A model generated the notes under the pieces. The model searched no databases. It had not been told where the DNA came from and saw nothing but the letters and a program-made list of their open reading frames with translations. DNA of 64,000 bases from Toxotes chatareus. Lineage: Eukaryota > Chordata > Actinopteri > Toxotidae. The number at the start of each line of letters is the position of its first letter. The stretch's first letter is position 1. Position numbers and translations under genes: made by a program. The DNA is taken from NCBI GenBank assembly GCA_016801885.1, contig CM028895.1, positions 5,356,001 through 5,420,000 of the forward strand, written 5' to 3'. Below, one piece after another: positions 12,601-26,000 of the stretch.

Positions 12601-15600
12601 GTTTCTATAGGAATGCGCTCCACTGGCCGGCGCGTCTCTCGCCTCTCGTAACTTTGGCGACGCAGGTCACAGCGTCGGCCCACAAAGCCGGCGCGACAGA
12701 TGCAGCGCCCCTCAACATCACAGCGCTGAGACATAGAGCCGTGAGGGCTGCAGCGACAGGGCACACACTCCTGACGCTCAGCATCCCACCAGCAGTTAGG
12801 CTGGACCAATCACAACGCAGATGGGCGGAGCAGGGTTAGACAGGGGACCAATGAGAATGAGTGAGCAGGATAAATATAAACGACAATGTGAAAGTACAAG
12901 AAGTGGAAAAAAAGTGAAATGATAAAAATAAATATGCATCATCATCATCATCATCATCATCATTGTAATCACTGTATTATTACGATTATAGAGTTGCTAA
13001 TAATAAAAGAACCAGAAAACCGTTACAGTTTCATAGATTGTAAATCAACCCATCAGGTACACACCACATGGCAGGTTAATTGAAAACACATTTGATGTAT
13101 AGAAACATAAAGTGTAATACAAAGCACAGTCAAAATGTGTTTTGGGTTATAAGACTGAAAACAATAGGATATTAAAAGATGACAACAAATTGTTGTGGAA
13201 AATAAATGAATAAAAAATAAAAACAGGAATGTTGCCAACACACGTTGGTCTTATCTGTATAGAAAAGTATCTCTTAAACATACTTACCATGCACTCGTCA
13301 CACTGTCGTCCAACCACATTTTCTTTGCACTCGCACTGTCCAGTCTCCTTATTGCACATCTCATATACTGAGCCATTAGTGTGGCACTGACAGGCTGCAG
13401 GACAGGACAGGACAGGACAGGACAGGACAGGACAGGAGGGGAGAGAGCATATTTTACATCAATTATCACTTCCTAAAGGCAAAACGTCTATATGTGAACT
13501 AACTATAATAACACATATTGGTTTAACAATAACACAAATTGGTGAGTGTTTACTTCACGCTGCAGTAGGCTGGAGAAGAGCTCAGATCCTGCTTAAGGTC
13601 TTCTTCAGGATTAGCCGTAAATATGCACTTTAATATCCTCCTCACTGCACTTTAGAGAAAATCTCCTACAGCCAAAATAGATTCTTCAGTCTAGGGGGCT
13701 GACTTAGTTTTGCCAGATTATATTTTGTGTATAAAAACCCAGTTTGAGCAAGTATGAGCCTAAAAGACAAAGGAAGGCTACAACAGAGAAAAACACATTT
13801 CCATTCGTTTGAGAATGTTTTCATTCATTTGAGATTTGTCCTGTTTGCTCTGATCTACATCTGTTGCGGAAATCTGGATGAAGACCAGCACAAATTCATT
13901 CTTCGAAAAGCAAAGTTAAACCAAGTCACAGGAAAAAAACAAAAAGCAGCTTGTGAGCCTTCACTTCAGATGAAGCTGCAAGAATCAACAAAGGGTGAAC
14001 CTCTTTACCACTTTCCATTCAGCTAAAACACTGACAAAGCATTTAGGAAGGTTCACTTGTGTAAATACATAAATTTTGGTTGGCAGACAGAGACAAAAAT
14101 GTTGGGGCTGTTTGTGGCTCCCTTAAGTGCAAAGATTTGTATGACAATGGAGGAAGTAAACACAAAAGAGGTTCTCCTTTTTTCTCCACAAGAACAAAAA
14201 AAGATTTGAGTCTCTTACTGTTTCTCCAGCACTGAAAATGACTGCATTATATTTAGTTCATGGCCTTTGTCGTGTGCGCAGTTTTTTTTTTCTCTATGAA
14301 TGGGTCATTTCCAGAAATATGAAAACTTATTCCCACATACAACCTTTCACATCTTTCTCTCTTTCTTTACTTGTGATACTTTGCATGACTTTAACTGTAC
14401 TTTGTGTGTTTAAATCCTACTGGGGGGGGGGGGGGCACACACACCCACACACACACACCAATCAACCCCTTAGGTATACAATTAAAAGCCTGAACATTAC
14501 AGCTCCCATCTGTTGGATGGGCTGTCAGGAGAGCACACGTGTTTGCACAAAGATGCACACAAAAAAAACGCATACACCTTCTCAAGAAATCAGAAGCACA
14601 CACTACATCACATAGGCACACATGCATATTCGTAGCCTGTTTTACCTCCTGCTATTCACTTCTCTTAGATGTAAAAGAGACAGAAGGACAGACCTGAGTG
14701 TGGGATGGGAAAGTGAGAGAGACAGGGGTACAACAGATGTCCACACACACACACACACACAAAGAAATATGAGGAAACACACTTACAGAACGCAACATGC
14801 ATCGATTTCTGCTTCACACACAAGTGCAAGAAGGCACACATGCTCTGCCCCCCCCACCCCCCACACACACGCCCACACATCGACACACATGCAGATGTAC
14901 ACACACACACACACACAACCGTCCGATTAAACATACAAGAAAACATGCACATATACGTCTGTCTCTGTTTCACACAGTCTCTCACACACACACAGTCTCT
15001 CATCCCCCTAGTTTCACCCTTCGGGGACCATCTGGACTCCGTTCTGTCAGTAGCTACAATACAAGCCTTGTTGTGGGATAAAATGTTGCTTTTTGTTGTG
15101 TATTTTTATTTTCCGAGCTGGCCTTGATGGAGAATATGACTTTTTTTTTTTTTTTTTGCAAACTGAAATACATTATGTGCTGCTACCCAGCAATCAGCAG
15201 TCTGTCATGTCAACAAAAAGTTTCCATGGTGCATCTATTCTATATTATTAACTCTACAATGGTGCGTTGGTTAGATGTTAGACGCTATACAATCTATTAA
15301 GTATACATACATTACAGTACATACAAAAAGTGGAAATGTTCTGTTGGATTTGATGCTGCTGAGATATGGCGTTCAGAAGCCTTGAGAGAAAATGACACCT
15401 ATATTCATCCAATTATCTAATCAGCTAATCATATGGTAGAAGTGCAATGAATAAAATTATGCAGATACAGGTTAGGAGCTTTAGTTAATGTTCACATCAA
15501 ACATCACAGTGCGGGAAAGAATGATCACGTTGACGTGGTGGGATTGCTGATGCTGAATATGTCTGAAACTGCTGATCTCCTGTCTCAAACATCCAGAAAC

Positions 15601-16992
15601 TCCTTAATCAATGAGAGAGGTCAGAGGAGAATGGCCAGACAGAAAGAACACAGTAACTCAGATAACCACTCTTTTCAACTGTGGCGGGCAGAAAAAAAAA
15701 AAAAAAAAAATCTCTGAATGAACAACACATTGAACCTCGAGGCAGATGGGCAACAACAGCAGAGGACCACGTCAGACTCCACTGCTGTCGGCCAAGAACA
15801 GAAACCTGAGGCTGCAGTGGACACAGGCTCACCAGGACTGGAAAAACAGAGCCTGGTCTCATGAATCTAGATTTCTGCTGAGGCTGCAGATGGTAGGGTC
15901 AGAATTTGGCATCTAAAGCATGAATCCATGGATACAACCTTGTCTCGTGTAAACACTCCAGGCTGTGGTATAATGGTGTAGGGAACGTTTTCTTGGCACC
16001 TTGGGCCCTTTAATATCAATCACTCATTGTTTGAATACCACAGCCAATCTGGGTATGGTTGTCCACCATGCGCATCTCTTTATGGCCACTGTTCACCATC
16101 TTCTAACAGTTATGTCGAACATGAAAATTCACCATGTCACAAAGCAGAAGTTGTCTGAATGGTGTTCCTAATAAAGTGCTCAGTGAGTATCTGGCCTTTA
16201 GTTCCTTGTTTGTAGCTTGGCTGTTAACACACTTGTTTGTTCATTTTTGTTTTTCTCAGAACAGCCAGTTTACATCCACAGCAATTTGCTTATTTGATAA
16301 TGTGTTTGACATTTTTATCTGTGTTTATCTAGAGGATGTCGACTGGGTACACATCCTGCTTTTGAGCAGCCCCCTGTTTACCATTCATACAGACACCTGG
16401 AAGCAGTCCTGCACAAACAGCACTCTCGACTGACGACTGACCACTGAGCAGATCGAGTGGTGGAGCTCAGGGTTAAGCTGTTTTGACGGTAGACATCTCA
16501 AAAGCAGGTGTCGAGTGAAGAGCAAGTGTCCCTCATTTACACTTCACATTCAGAGATCAAGAGCTGGGAGTCAAACCAATGACCTTTGAGCCACAGACCT
16601 CTTGAAAGTCTAGACCACGTCATGCATAAAAATCTAACGAAGGCAGTCGCCACAGATCATCAGTCTCTTCCTTTTTACTTGCACTTATATTTATACAGTG
16701 CAGCATATGCAGGTACATACTTTTTCCTACATGACAGAGCATTCTGAGTTTGATTAATCAACACTTTGGCTGCAGCGTGTTATTACCTTACAAGATGATT
16801 ATGGATGCAGACTATTTTGATTATATATATATATTATATTTATATTTATTTATCTAATAAATCACAGTAGAGATTTGGTTCACAGCTCAAACCCGATTGG
16901 ATCTGATCTGACTCAGCACCTGCTGCTGCTACTCTAATTTTCCTTACTTCCTCCAGGTGGGGAGTTATCTAGGAAACAGTTAAACCACTTTT

Positions 16993-17025
<33 letters not shown>

Positions 17026-20000
17026 AAGAACAAAAAAGTGGGCGTATTTGTACAGTAAATTACACTTGTATACTGTGATCAAAATTCAGGCTGTAATTGT
17101 TTCTGAGTGCACTGATTTGGCCTTTGGCTCAGGTCAAAACAGAGTGGATGCTGGTTCAGAGTTTTTACTTTTTTTTTTTTTAGACTTTCAATTTTACTTT
17201 AATGCACTTTGGGGCCTATCAGTCCCATAAAAGCTCAGAGCCTTCAGAGGTCTGTACCAGACAGACCATTAAGACTGGTACAATTAGAGTTGTGAGTTTT
17301 CCCAAAGATCCCCAAAGAGTTTATTGATCTACGGTATGAAACATCTACGAAAGATTCATTAACTGTCAGACACACAAGAAGCATAATTACATTATTGAAT
17401 TACTACATATCCACTTTGTTCCGGTGATTGGACAAAAGTGTGAAAAGACAATTCACACATGTTCTCAACAACTTGCAAATAACTTTTCTCCATGTGAGAA
17501 ATGGTGAGAGGTGTTAATTTTCTTGAATTTATTCCTCAGACAAATCGCTGTGTGGTCAAGTTTGCTTTCAAAATGCAACCATTTGACATTCACCGACTGA
17601 ATTAAACTGAACCGCTATTAGGTGGAGACACAAAATGGCTGCAGCAAAAATGGCCGCAGATAGGAACTCTGACATCAAAAGAAAATGTAAAGGATTTTTA
17701 CAGTCTAATAGTGCACAAATGGACTCAGCCTGAACTCCCCTGCTCCACTCAATAAAATTCATTAAGACTGGGAGCGATACGGAGAGCGAGGTAGACAGAG
17801 AGAGAGAGAGCTAGGCTGACAGAGGTGGGGGGGAGAGAGAGAGAGAGAGAGAGAGAAAGATGTTGTGTTTTAATAATTCCTGGTGGTCTTTTGTCATTCA
17901 TACAGGATCAATAACAGCCCTCCATCTCTCAGACACGAGCAGCCGATCAGCACTGTAGGAGAGCAATAGATCAGGCTGATTAATCAATAACCATTTAGCT
18001 GGGTGGAGAGGGGAAACAACTACAGAACAATGAGCTATCAAATGCACATTAATACTGTCACAGCCTGTCTGCCTGCCTTTGTGCTCGTCTGACGGTTTTA
18101 TCTGTCTGTTTATCGGCCGGCCTGTCTATCGCTCATTGTGGGGTGTCTATCCGTCTATCTGTTGTTCTGCCTGCCTCTCTGCTAATGTCACTGTTTTCGT
18201 CAACAGAGCGAGTCTATGCATGTATTCACTGCCATCTCTCTCTCTCTCTTTTGCTCTTGTTCAGTCTCTCGCTCCTCTTTTGTACAGGTGTAGCTTTTTG
18301 TTCTCACTCTTAAACACAGCTGGCAGTCAGTGGGCCGCTCCGACATCACACCTCCTACTTGCACAGCTGCTTGCCGATGCACAGTCACACACATGCACAC
18401 CACACACTCCAGATGGTGTACCGTCTACTCAGTGTTTTAGTGAAGGGATTAAAGGTATGATTTAGCTAAAATTGAGTTTCATAAAGGAAGTAGTACTCTT
18501 CAGTGTAATGCCCCTGCTGAGCCACGCAAGCTGCGTTCTTCAAAATGATTCACTGAAAAGTGGATGATGTTTTCCCTTAAAACCCCTATGTGAAGATTTG
18601 TTATCTGATTACAGCATCTTTAAAACAATTCTTGAGACAAAACTGCTGTTAATGTTATTTTTACCCAGGTCAATCTCCTGTCCATTATCGCTATTACAAA
18701 TGGGGTCTTTAAAGCCAGGATGTTGATACACAGTCTGATTTGTTAATTAAGCCCTTAAAGCAAGACTGTAACTTTGGCTGAGCAGTGGTAACATGGGGCT
18801 CCTGCAGCCACTAGTGGCGATTACATCGCTCAGGCAACAAATACAACATCATCATCTCAGTACAAACCAGCAGTTGGTTGATCCGACTGACCGACAACAT
18901 TTGAACCCACAGCAGTTGGGTGTTAAAACATGGATGCTAGCAGCTAGTCTCTTCACCTCTGCCATGATGTGCGTACTAAAAATACCAAGCTAGTCTCTTC
19001 TGGCGGTCGGTTTACTCACGTTGGCAGTTTTTTGATACGACAGCATCTCCATAGTAACCGTCGGCACAACTGTCACATGTCGCCCCGCCATAACCTTGCC
19101 GACAGCGCAGACACTGGCCTGTGATCGGATCACAACTGCCAGGTACGGATAAGTCCAGGTTGCCATGGCAATCACATGGCTGGCAGGAGCCTCCTGGTAC
19201 AGTGGGCTTGCCATAGTATCCATTGGAACATCTAGGAGACAGGAGAGAGACAGACACCATATGATAATACTGTATAGCATTGGATGTACTCTAAACATGA
19301 TCTATTATAAAAAGAGGATATGTTTGGAAATTTTGAAGGCTCTAGTATTTCCTATTTTGGCATCACAAAGTTGCATGTTAACATAAGTTGTTGCAGGTTT
19401 TTACCCTGTTTTTTTTTTTTGTTTGTTTGTTTTTTAAAATGTCTGATTCTGGTGACTCCTAGTGGTGGCATTAAAAAGTCACTAATATACCCCCATTGAG
19501 AATAAAAGCGATGAAACTGACTACACAAAGTTTCACCAGGATTTCAAAACTTAAAAGCTGTTTTAAAAGATGCTATACTCACATTAAATTCTCCAAATAG
19601 GGGCTTAATAGTGTGCTTTCATGTTGTAGCAACAGGATGTCATCCTGTTATTCTCCTTCTCACAATACAATGTTGGTCTGGGATAATCCAGCATCAGGTC
19701 TTACTGAAAGAGCCGGTAATGCAATAATACCTCTTCAAAGTGCAGTTTTGCTCTGCCTTCATGTAACAACTAATACTTGAAAATGTAGTTTTTGTCAGCT
19801 ATGGCCTGCAAGAAAATATAATAATGGTTCAACTTGTCTTCTGTCTTTCGTATCAAACAGCTACAGAAAACAACTCTCAGATTTCAGCCCGTAAATATTA
19901 TCAAAAATATTGTTTACCTCGGCTTCCAGCTTTTGTATTGCAAGAACACGCTGATCTCCAAATATAGGTCTCATCCCACAAGAGCTGGCAACCAATATCC

Positions 20001-23000
20001 AATCACCAAATAAACAAGCAATAAAACTCATCTAGCTGAGTCCACAGGAATTATCAGCATTGTTACAGCATGTCTATGACCACTGAGACTGGCATAAGTT
20101 ATCCTGTTGTATAATTCATTTTAAACAGACACACTCTCATCGCATACACACAGATAGACATTAATTCATAAATATACACACAGAGACCTAGAGGGCAACA
20201 GAGCCAAACCCCAACAGATATGAAATGGAAGTTTATTTAAGCTTTAATAGAGATTTTTAATAAATGAGATTCAGTGTCCTCAGGCAGTCATTTTCCAAAA
20301 CAGGGTCTTTACAACAGGCTGCCCAGGTTTTACTCCCATAAAAATATTATTATGACTGAGCATTTATAAACCTGATGCAAAAATATCGAAATGCTACTCT
20401 ATAAGCAGTAATAATACAAAGCCAATGTGATAGAATAATACACATGCCTCTTACAGGTTATTCTTATCTGTTCATACATTTTATTTGTAGAAATGTACGA
20501 TTGATGGCTTTGTATTTCTTTTATAACTGAACATAATTGGGACACTGTCCATACCAATATAAAAGGGATTCTTTTATGTTAAAACATTCTTTGTATTTGG
20601 TGAAAAATAAGTGAGAAAAGATCCCAAAAAAGGAAAAAGGAAAAGGAAAAAAAACACCCTTCTGACTCTTCTTGTTCATGGAAACAAAAATCAAAAATGG
20701 CTGCCCCCTCGAGCAAGGATAAGGACACACAAATGTGAGAACTGTCACACAATCCCAAGAATTCTGCTCTTGTTTTTTTCCAGACTCTTTCATTTGATTA
20801 ATAATAAGAGGAAGTCCAGATGCCGCAAAATATATTAACCTGAGAGTGTTCTGAGAGTGCAGCACGGTGACAAGAGCCACTGAAACCAAATAAAATAAGG
20901 CCTAAGCTGAAATAAAGCTCTACAGGCTGAAAAGGGAATTAAGATGAAATAGGAGAGGAAGAGAGAGCGAGGGAGTGAAGGGAGAATGGAGAGTGGAGAG
21001 AGAGAGAACAGAGGAATAGAAAGAGAGAGATGGAGACGAGAAGGCCTTCACATTGAAAAGAGAATTGAATTTAGAGAGGAGGAAAAAGAAAGGACAGAGA
21101 GAGGGAAAGAGTCAAGAGCAGCCAGCCATTATTACCACTGACCCTCCTTGGTACTCAATAGAACAGGTTTATTAGCTTCTGTGTGTGTATGTGCATGTTA
21201 TTGAAGTGTGGCTGTGTGTGTGTGTGTGTGTGTATTTCCATTGGTGTGTGTGTGTAGTGCTACAAGTACGTCCTCCTAGACAAGTGGAGAGTTGTACTGG
21301 CAGCAATCTCACTTTTTGATAGGAAAGAAGAGGGGAGAAAGTGTGTGTCTGCGTTTGTATTTTGTCATAACTTGCAAGATGAATTCATATTTTTGGTATT
21401 CTATTTTATTCTATTCTATTTTATTCTATTCTATATCTACTCTAATCCATCCTATGCTGTCCCATACTGTAAGCTTGTGTCTGTTCAGTTATTTGGGCCT
21501 CAAGAGGAAGTAAAGATATTTATAGTGGAGAGTCCAGAGTGCCTGAAGGAGATATATTTGTCTGGGGGGGCACCTGGCCGAAGCCATCAGAGTGTACAGG
21601 AAGTGGATGGCGGGCACAACTGGTGGAGAGTTATAGAGAGTGAGAGAGAGGGAGGGGGGGAGAGAGAGGGGGAGGGAGGGGTTGGAAATGTTCTTTTATT
21701 TTTGGGGAGTCAGTGCCAGGGGAGGATAGACTGTTTTTTTTCCATAATTTTAAAGCATTTTGAGATCAACTGGTATATTTGGGGCAGGTTGTTTTAAAGA
21801 AGCAAAACAGGATTTTCACACAGATAACCACTCTTGTTGTTGATCAGTTTTAAATCACCTAAACATATTAAAAAAAAAACAACAACAACAACTGTGGCTT
21901 GTTTTACTCAGTCGGTGAGAGGAGCTGTGGAAGTGTCAGCACTTATTCCTCATAAAACAGACTGACATTTCTCACTCCCTCTTTATCTACAGTGACCTAC
22001 CTCCTCTACCTCTACCGCCTACCTGCTCTGCCCCCTGTGTAAAATCTGAAATACCTTTGAAAGACCGATAACATCTGGACAAACAGGCAAACACTACATA
22101 GTACTAAAAAGAAGCTGATGACTCAAAAGAGTTTTAGCTCACTAATTTGTTAGGTAGCTGCATTAAATTGCTTTCAGCTAAATTCTAAATGGCTGTTTAT
22201 GGACAGGAAATTGAAAAGCTGAATCACTTAGCAGCGAGTGGATAGTCTATTAGCATGGGAGGAATAGAGTAGCTTATTCTGTTAAAGCCCATAATACAGA
22301 CAAATTGGCACATTACAATTAATTACTACTAACAACAACAAAAGCACTGTAGATAATGAAGTGTAATGGCAGGTAGTGCATAGCAGGTATCAATTAGACT
22401 GACAGAACAAGAAACCAACTAACCGCTGATTACCTCTTTAATGCTGTCATTAGTAATAAAATATTATTTTACATTATGTCAGCCCCTATGTGTTCTGAGT
22501 CAGAGCAGCAGAGTCTCTCTTTATTTCTTTCTCCTTTTAGGAAACAGCTGTCCTCTCTCTATGACTGGATGCACCATATGGCATCAGAGCAGCACACACA
22601 TATGAATATAAAGAACGTGTGTGAACACTCTCACCAAAACAAACAAACACTGATTACTACATTTAGAAAAAGCAACTTAGAGGAATATTTCTAATATTTT
22701 GGGAGTTTTATCTCATATCAGGATGAATTAAAACACAGGAATACTCATTACATAAACATGGAAGTACATGTCCTGTGGTCCTGTTAAGTGCAGAGGTCTC
22801 TCTGTGACAGACAGTTAAAAGAAATGGACTGACAATGAGTCAGTTTGCTTTCCACTGGCAAATGAGGTTTATAAAAAGACTAAAAGGCAGACAGAAAGAT
22901 TCTGCTGTGGACAGCGTGGCGAGGCATGCAGACTATGCAGGTCAGCGAGACGAGGCCCGTGTCCACCAGCAGCTCTATTTTAACTGACAACAAATAGCAA

Positions 23001-26000
23001 AGGCCTGTGCGACAGCAACTGAACACCTATTTGAAGCACAGTGTTTCATCCTTGAGATTAAAGCTGGGCTAATAATTATTCAAATTATTCAAATCAAATT
23101 CAAATGACTGTAACAGAAAATTCCAGAATGAACACATCACAGTGTCCCCGGTACACAGAATGCTACTGTGCAAAGCAAACGTTGCCTGCGACGGTAAATC
23201 ACGAGGAAAAATATCAAGCCTGCACTTTGAAGAGACGGATATATCTCTTGTAAATGAGAAGGCTATAAAAAGGAGCGGCCAAAGCTTCACATATAGTTAT
23301 TTTAAATTGGAGCATTTGTTTGTGTCGAGTCCCCACCAGATCACCGGATCTAGTTTGATATAATCTCGTCATTATCCTCCACATGCAATGTGATGAATGT
23401 GAATCAATCTGTTTGATATTTGAGTTCCAACCATTCGTTGTAAAGGGTTTTTTTAAGCTGTTGAGGCTGAAGGCTTTATTAATGTTAAACATATTATTTG
23501 TTAATTCTTTATAGATTAATGAGCCATTATTTTTGAGTTGCCAGGTTGTGAAAAATCATATAATGATTTTATAAGTGACTTACTAACATTTATAACTTCA
23601 GACTTGATGGCTTATTGGAAAGTGAGAAAACCAAGAGTATTTTTTAATGGATCACAAACATTTATATCGGCATTATTACCAAATAGCTGCAGGGTGCTAT
23701 CAATAAATGAAGACGATCTAGAAATCCCTTATGTAATTTTCTACCGTATGAATCTTTCAATAATAATTATATTTTTAAATAAAAGATGCTGAATACTAAC
23801 TCATAATTTCAGCTGTGTTTCTCTTCAACACAAAACAGTCAAAATGTGCTGTAATTCAGGGAGCCTGGGTGGTGAAAAGATTATATTTCCTCAGTCTGCG
23901 TCACCACATGACAGTATAGCCTGAAGTTCTAACAAGACTAGCATCCAGAGAGAGACCTCTCATTAGTCCCAGGCTGGTAAAAAACCTCACAGCTAATGGA
24001 ACAAGAATGTCACTCAACTAATAAATGTGGTGTGGACAGAAAGCCAGATGGACAGTGAGACATGAAGTACTCAAAAAATGGTTAATGAGCAGCAGTCTCT
24101 GTTTTCATTTGGGAATGGCTGACTATGGGGCTAATTTATTTCCCAAACAGCCGCTTTTAGGGAAGAAAACAATAAAAGTGGCTTTAATTTTAAGATTTTC
24201 ACTGTTATCCTCATTTTAAATGATACGGATCTAATTACTGATGCTGCAGTTAGGTCATGAAACATACTTTATACTTAATGGGCCCAACCTGTGACACTAT
24301 TAAAATACTGGTTAACTGTTACACCAAATTTGAATTTGTAAGATTTATGGATAAGGATTTCTAGATTCTGATAAACAGTGATGAACTGGGTTATATCCAG
24401 CTCTGTATTCAGTGATAATGACCTTAGGTAAACTTCCAAATCAAGCTTGAAGGCTGTCAATTTAACATAAAGGCATAGAGTTTAAGCATAACAGCGTTTT
24501 ATGTGTGTGTGTGTGTTTTACAGTGTGTAACATTTCATGTTCAGCGTGTGTGTGTGTCACCTGTCGCATCGTGGTCCTGTGTATCCAGGCTGACACCGGT
24601 CGCACAGCAACTCCCCTTCTTCACCTAGGTGGCAGGTGGGGCTGAAGCTATTGTGGTTGCCAAGGCGACGTTGTTGATGATTTCGGTAGTGTTGTCCCAG
24701 TGTGGAGCACGGGAGGAGGAAGAGGAGGAAGAGGAGAGGACAGAGGCGAGTTAAGGCCATTGTTTCTCTCCCAATTCATACACACACACACACACACGCA
24801 CAAATCTGTGTCCCCACTTTCACTTTCCAGTCCTCACATTCACACTCTGGAAGACACACACACCCACACACAGACTTAATTTCCCCCCCCACTCTCTCTC
24901 TCTCTCTCACACCCACACGTCTGTGCTTCTACACACTCCTGATTTTGAAAACACTTCCTCCTTACGAACTGTACCCAAAATGAAAGGAAAGAGAGAGAGA
25001 AGAGAGAGAGAGAGAGAGTAAAGCGATAGTCTCTTACCCTCGTTCTGTCACCCTCCCACTTCCATAAACTATAGATAGTTCTCCTGGCTCGGGTTCCAGG
25101 CCCCAGACTGATTCACTGGCTGGCTCCCTGACTGTGAGCTGGCTCACTGACTGACAAGTAAGCTTGTTTGGTCAGTTCGTGTAAACAGCAAAAATAAAAT
25201 AAAAATCTAAAGTCGTTATAAAGCACATTTGAGCATCACCTACACTGGCTTTACACAACTTTATGTTATGGTGGGACCTAACTCACCATAAACTTTATGG
25301 CAAAATTTAACATAGTCACATTACCCAACCTTATGCTGCTGTAAAAGCAGGTAAGTGAGCTGAGCTTACTGTATGGCTATAACACATTGCACCAAAAAAA
25401 AGCTGTTACGTAAGTTTAATGACTGTGCTTAATGGTATTATCATCATCAGACCTGGCAGCACAATCCTAACCTACAAAATATCAAATGTGTTTGAGGCTG
25501 CATTCAAGACATGCAGACAACAAGAAAGCACTTGGAAAGCCTCTCTGCCAAGGCGGCACCATCCTCCACATGAGTTACTCTAATAATTATAGAACTTGTA
25601 TAAATATTTTAATCTGCATTTGATCCAGACCTACATCAAAATACAAATAATAACAGAAAATCATGCAGATTTTTGGAGAATATCTAAATCCTGGGGATAT
25701 TGTGGTTTTTGACAAGGATTAATAATGCAAATTTCATGTGACTCAGACTCATGACCACAAAATATGGCAAAAAAGTAGAACAGATCATGAACACACAAAT
25801 TTGGCTTCCAGTCACAGGAAAACGGTTCAGAATGCGAAAAAATACATCAGTAATTTTTAAAGGCCATCCAAATGTGTTGTGTAGCAATTTTAGTAAAATT
25901 TGGGTGAAATTCAATAAAAACAGTTGTGAAAATTTTTTTTTTTTATAAAAATCAAAGTGGAAGTAAAGTGGAAATGACCTTTGTGGACAGATAATTCACC

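Larger units (their letters stand above)
12801..13287 (-). other. lama2: Intron W19-W20 (487 nt)
   Basis: Contains the promoter-like motif cluster beside W20 and the CAT repeat. Confidence 0.75.
13395..19019 (-). other. lama2: Intron W18-W19 (5.6 kb)
   Basis: Contains the Tc1-like relic, a possible SINE, poly-A and poly-G runs, AC clusters at 14.44-14.99 kb, GA tract at 17.8 kb and a YY1-like motif pair at 17.63 kb. Confidence 0.85.

Noticed and set aside
11509..12800. Mutually exclusive use of cassette W20 in place of W21
   Set aside because: W20 ends in phase 0 whereas W22 needs phase 1, so replacement would shift frame; only insertion or skipping fits.
12519..12839. 106-codon plus-strand open frame over the cassette exon
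   Set aside because: Antisense shadow of W20; the minus frame has LE cysteine spacing and splice sites, this one does not.
14622..15127. Several His/Thr- or Cys/Val-rich open frames
   Set aside because: Translations of AC/TG microsatellites on both strands.
23142..23792. TATA-like GGCTATAAAAAGG at about 23261 with two nearby plus-strand open frames
   Set aside because: The frames (73 and 84 codons) match nothing I recognise and lack splice or start support; a lone TATA-like string is expected by chance in AT-rich introns.
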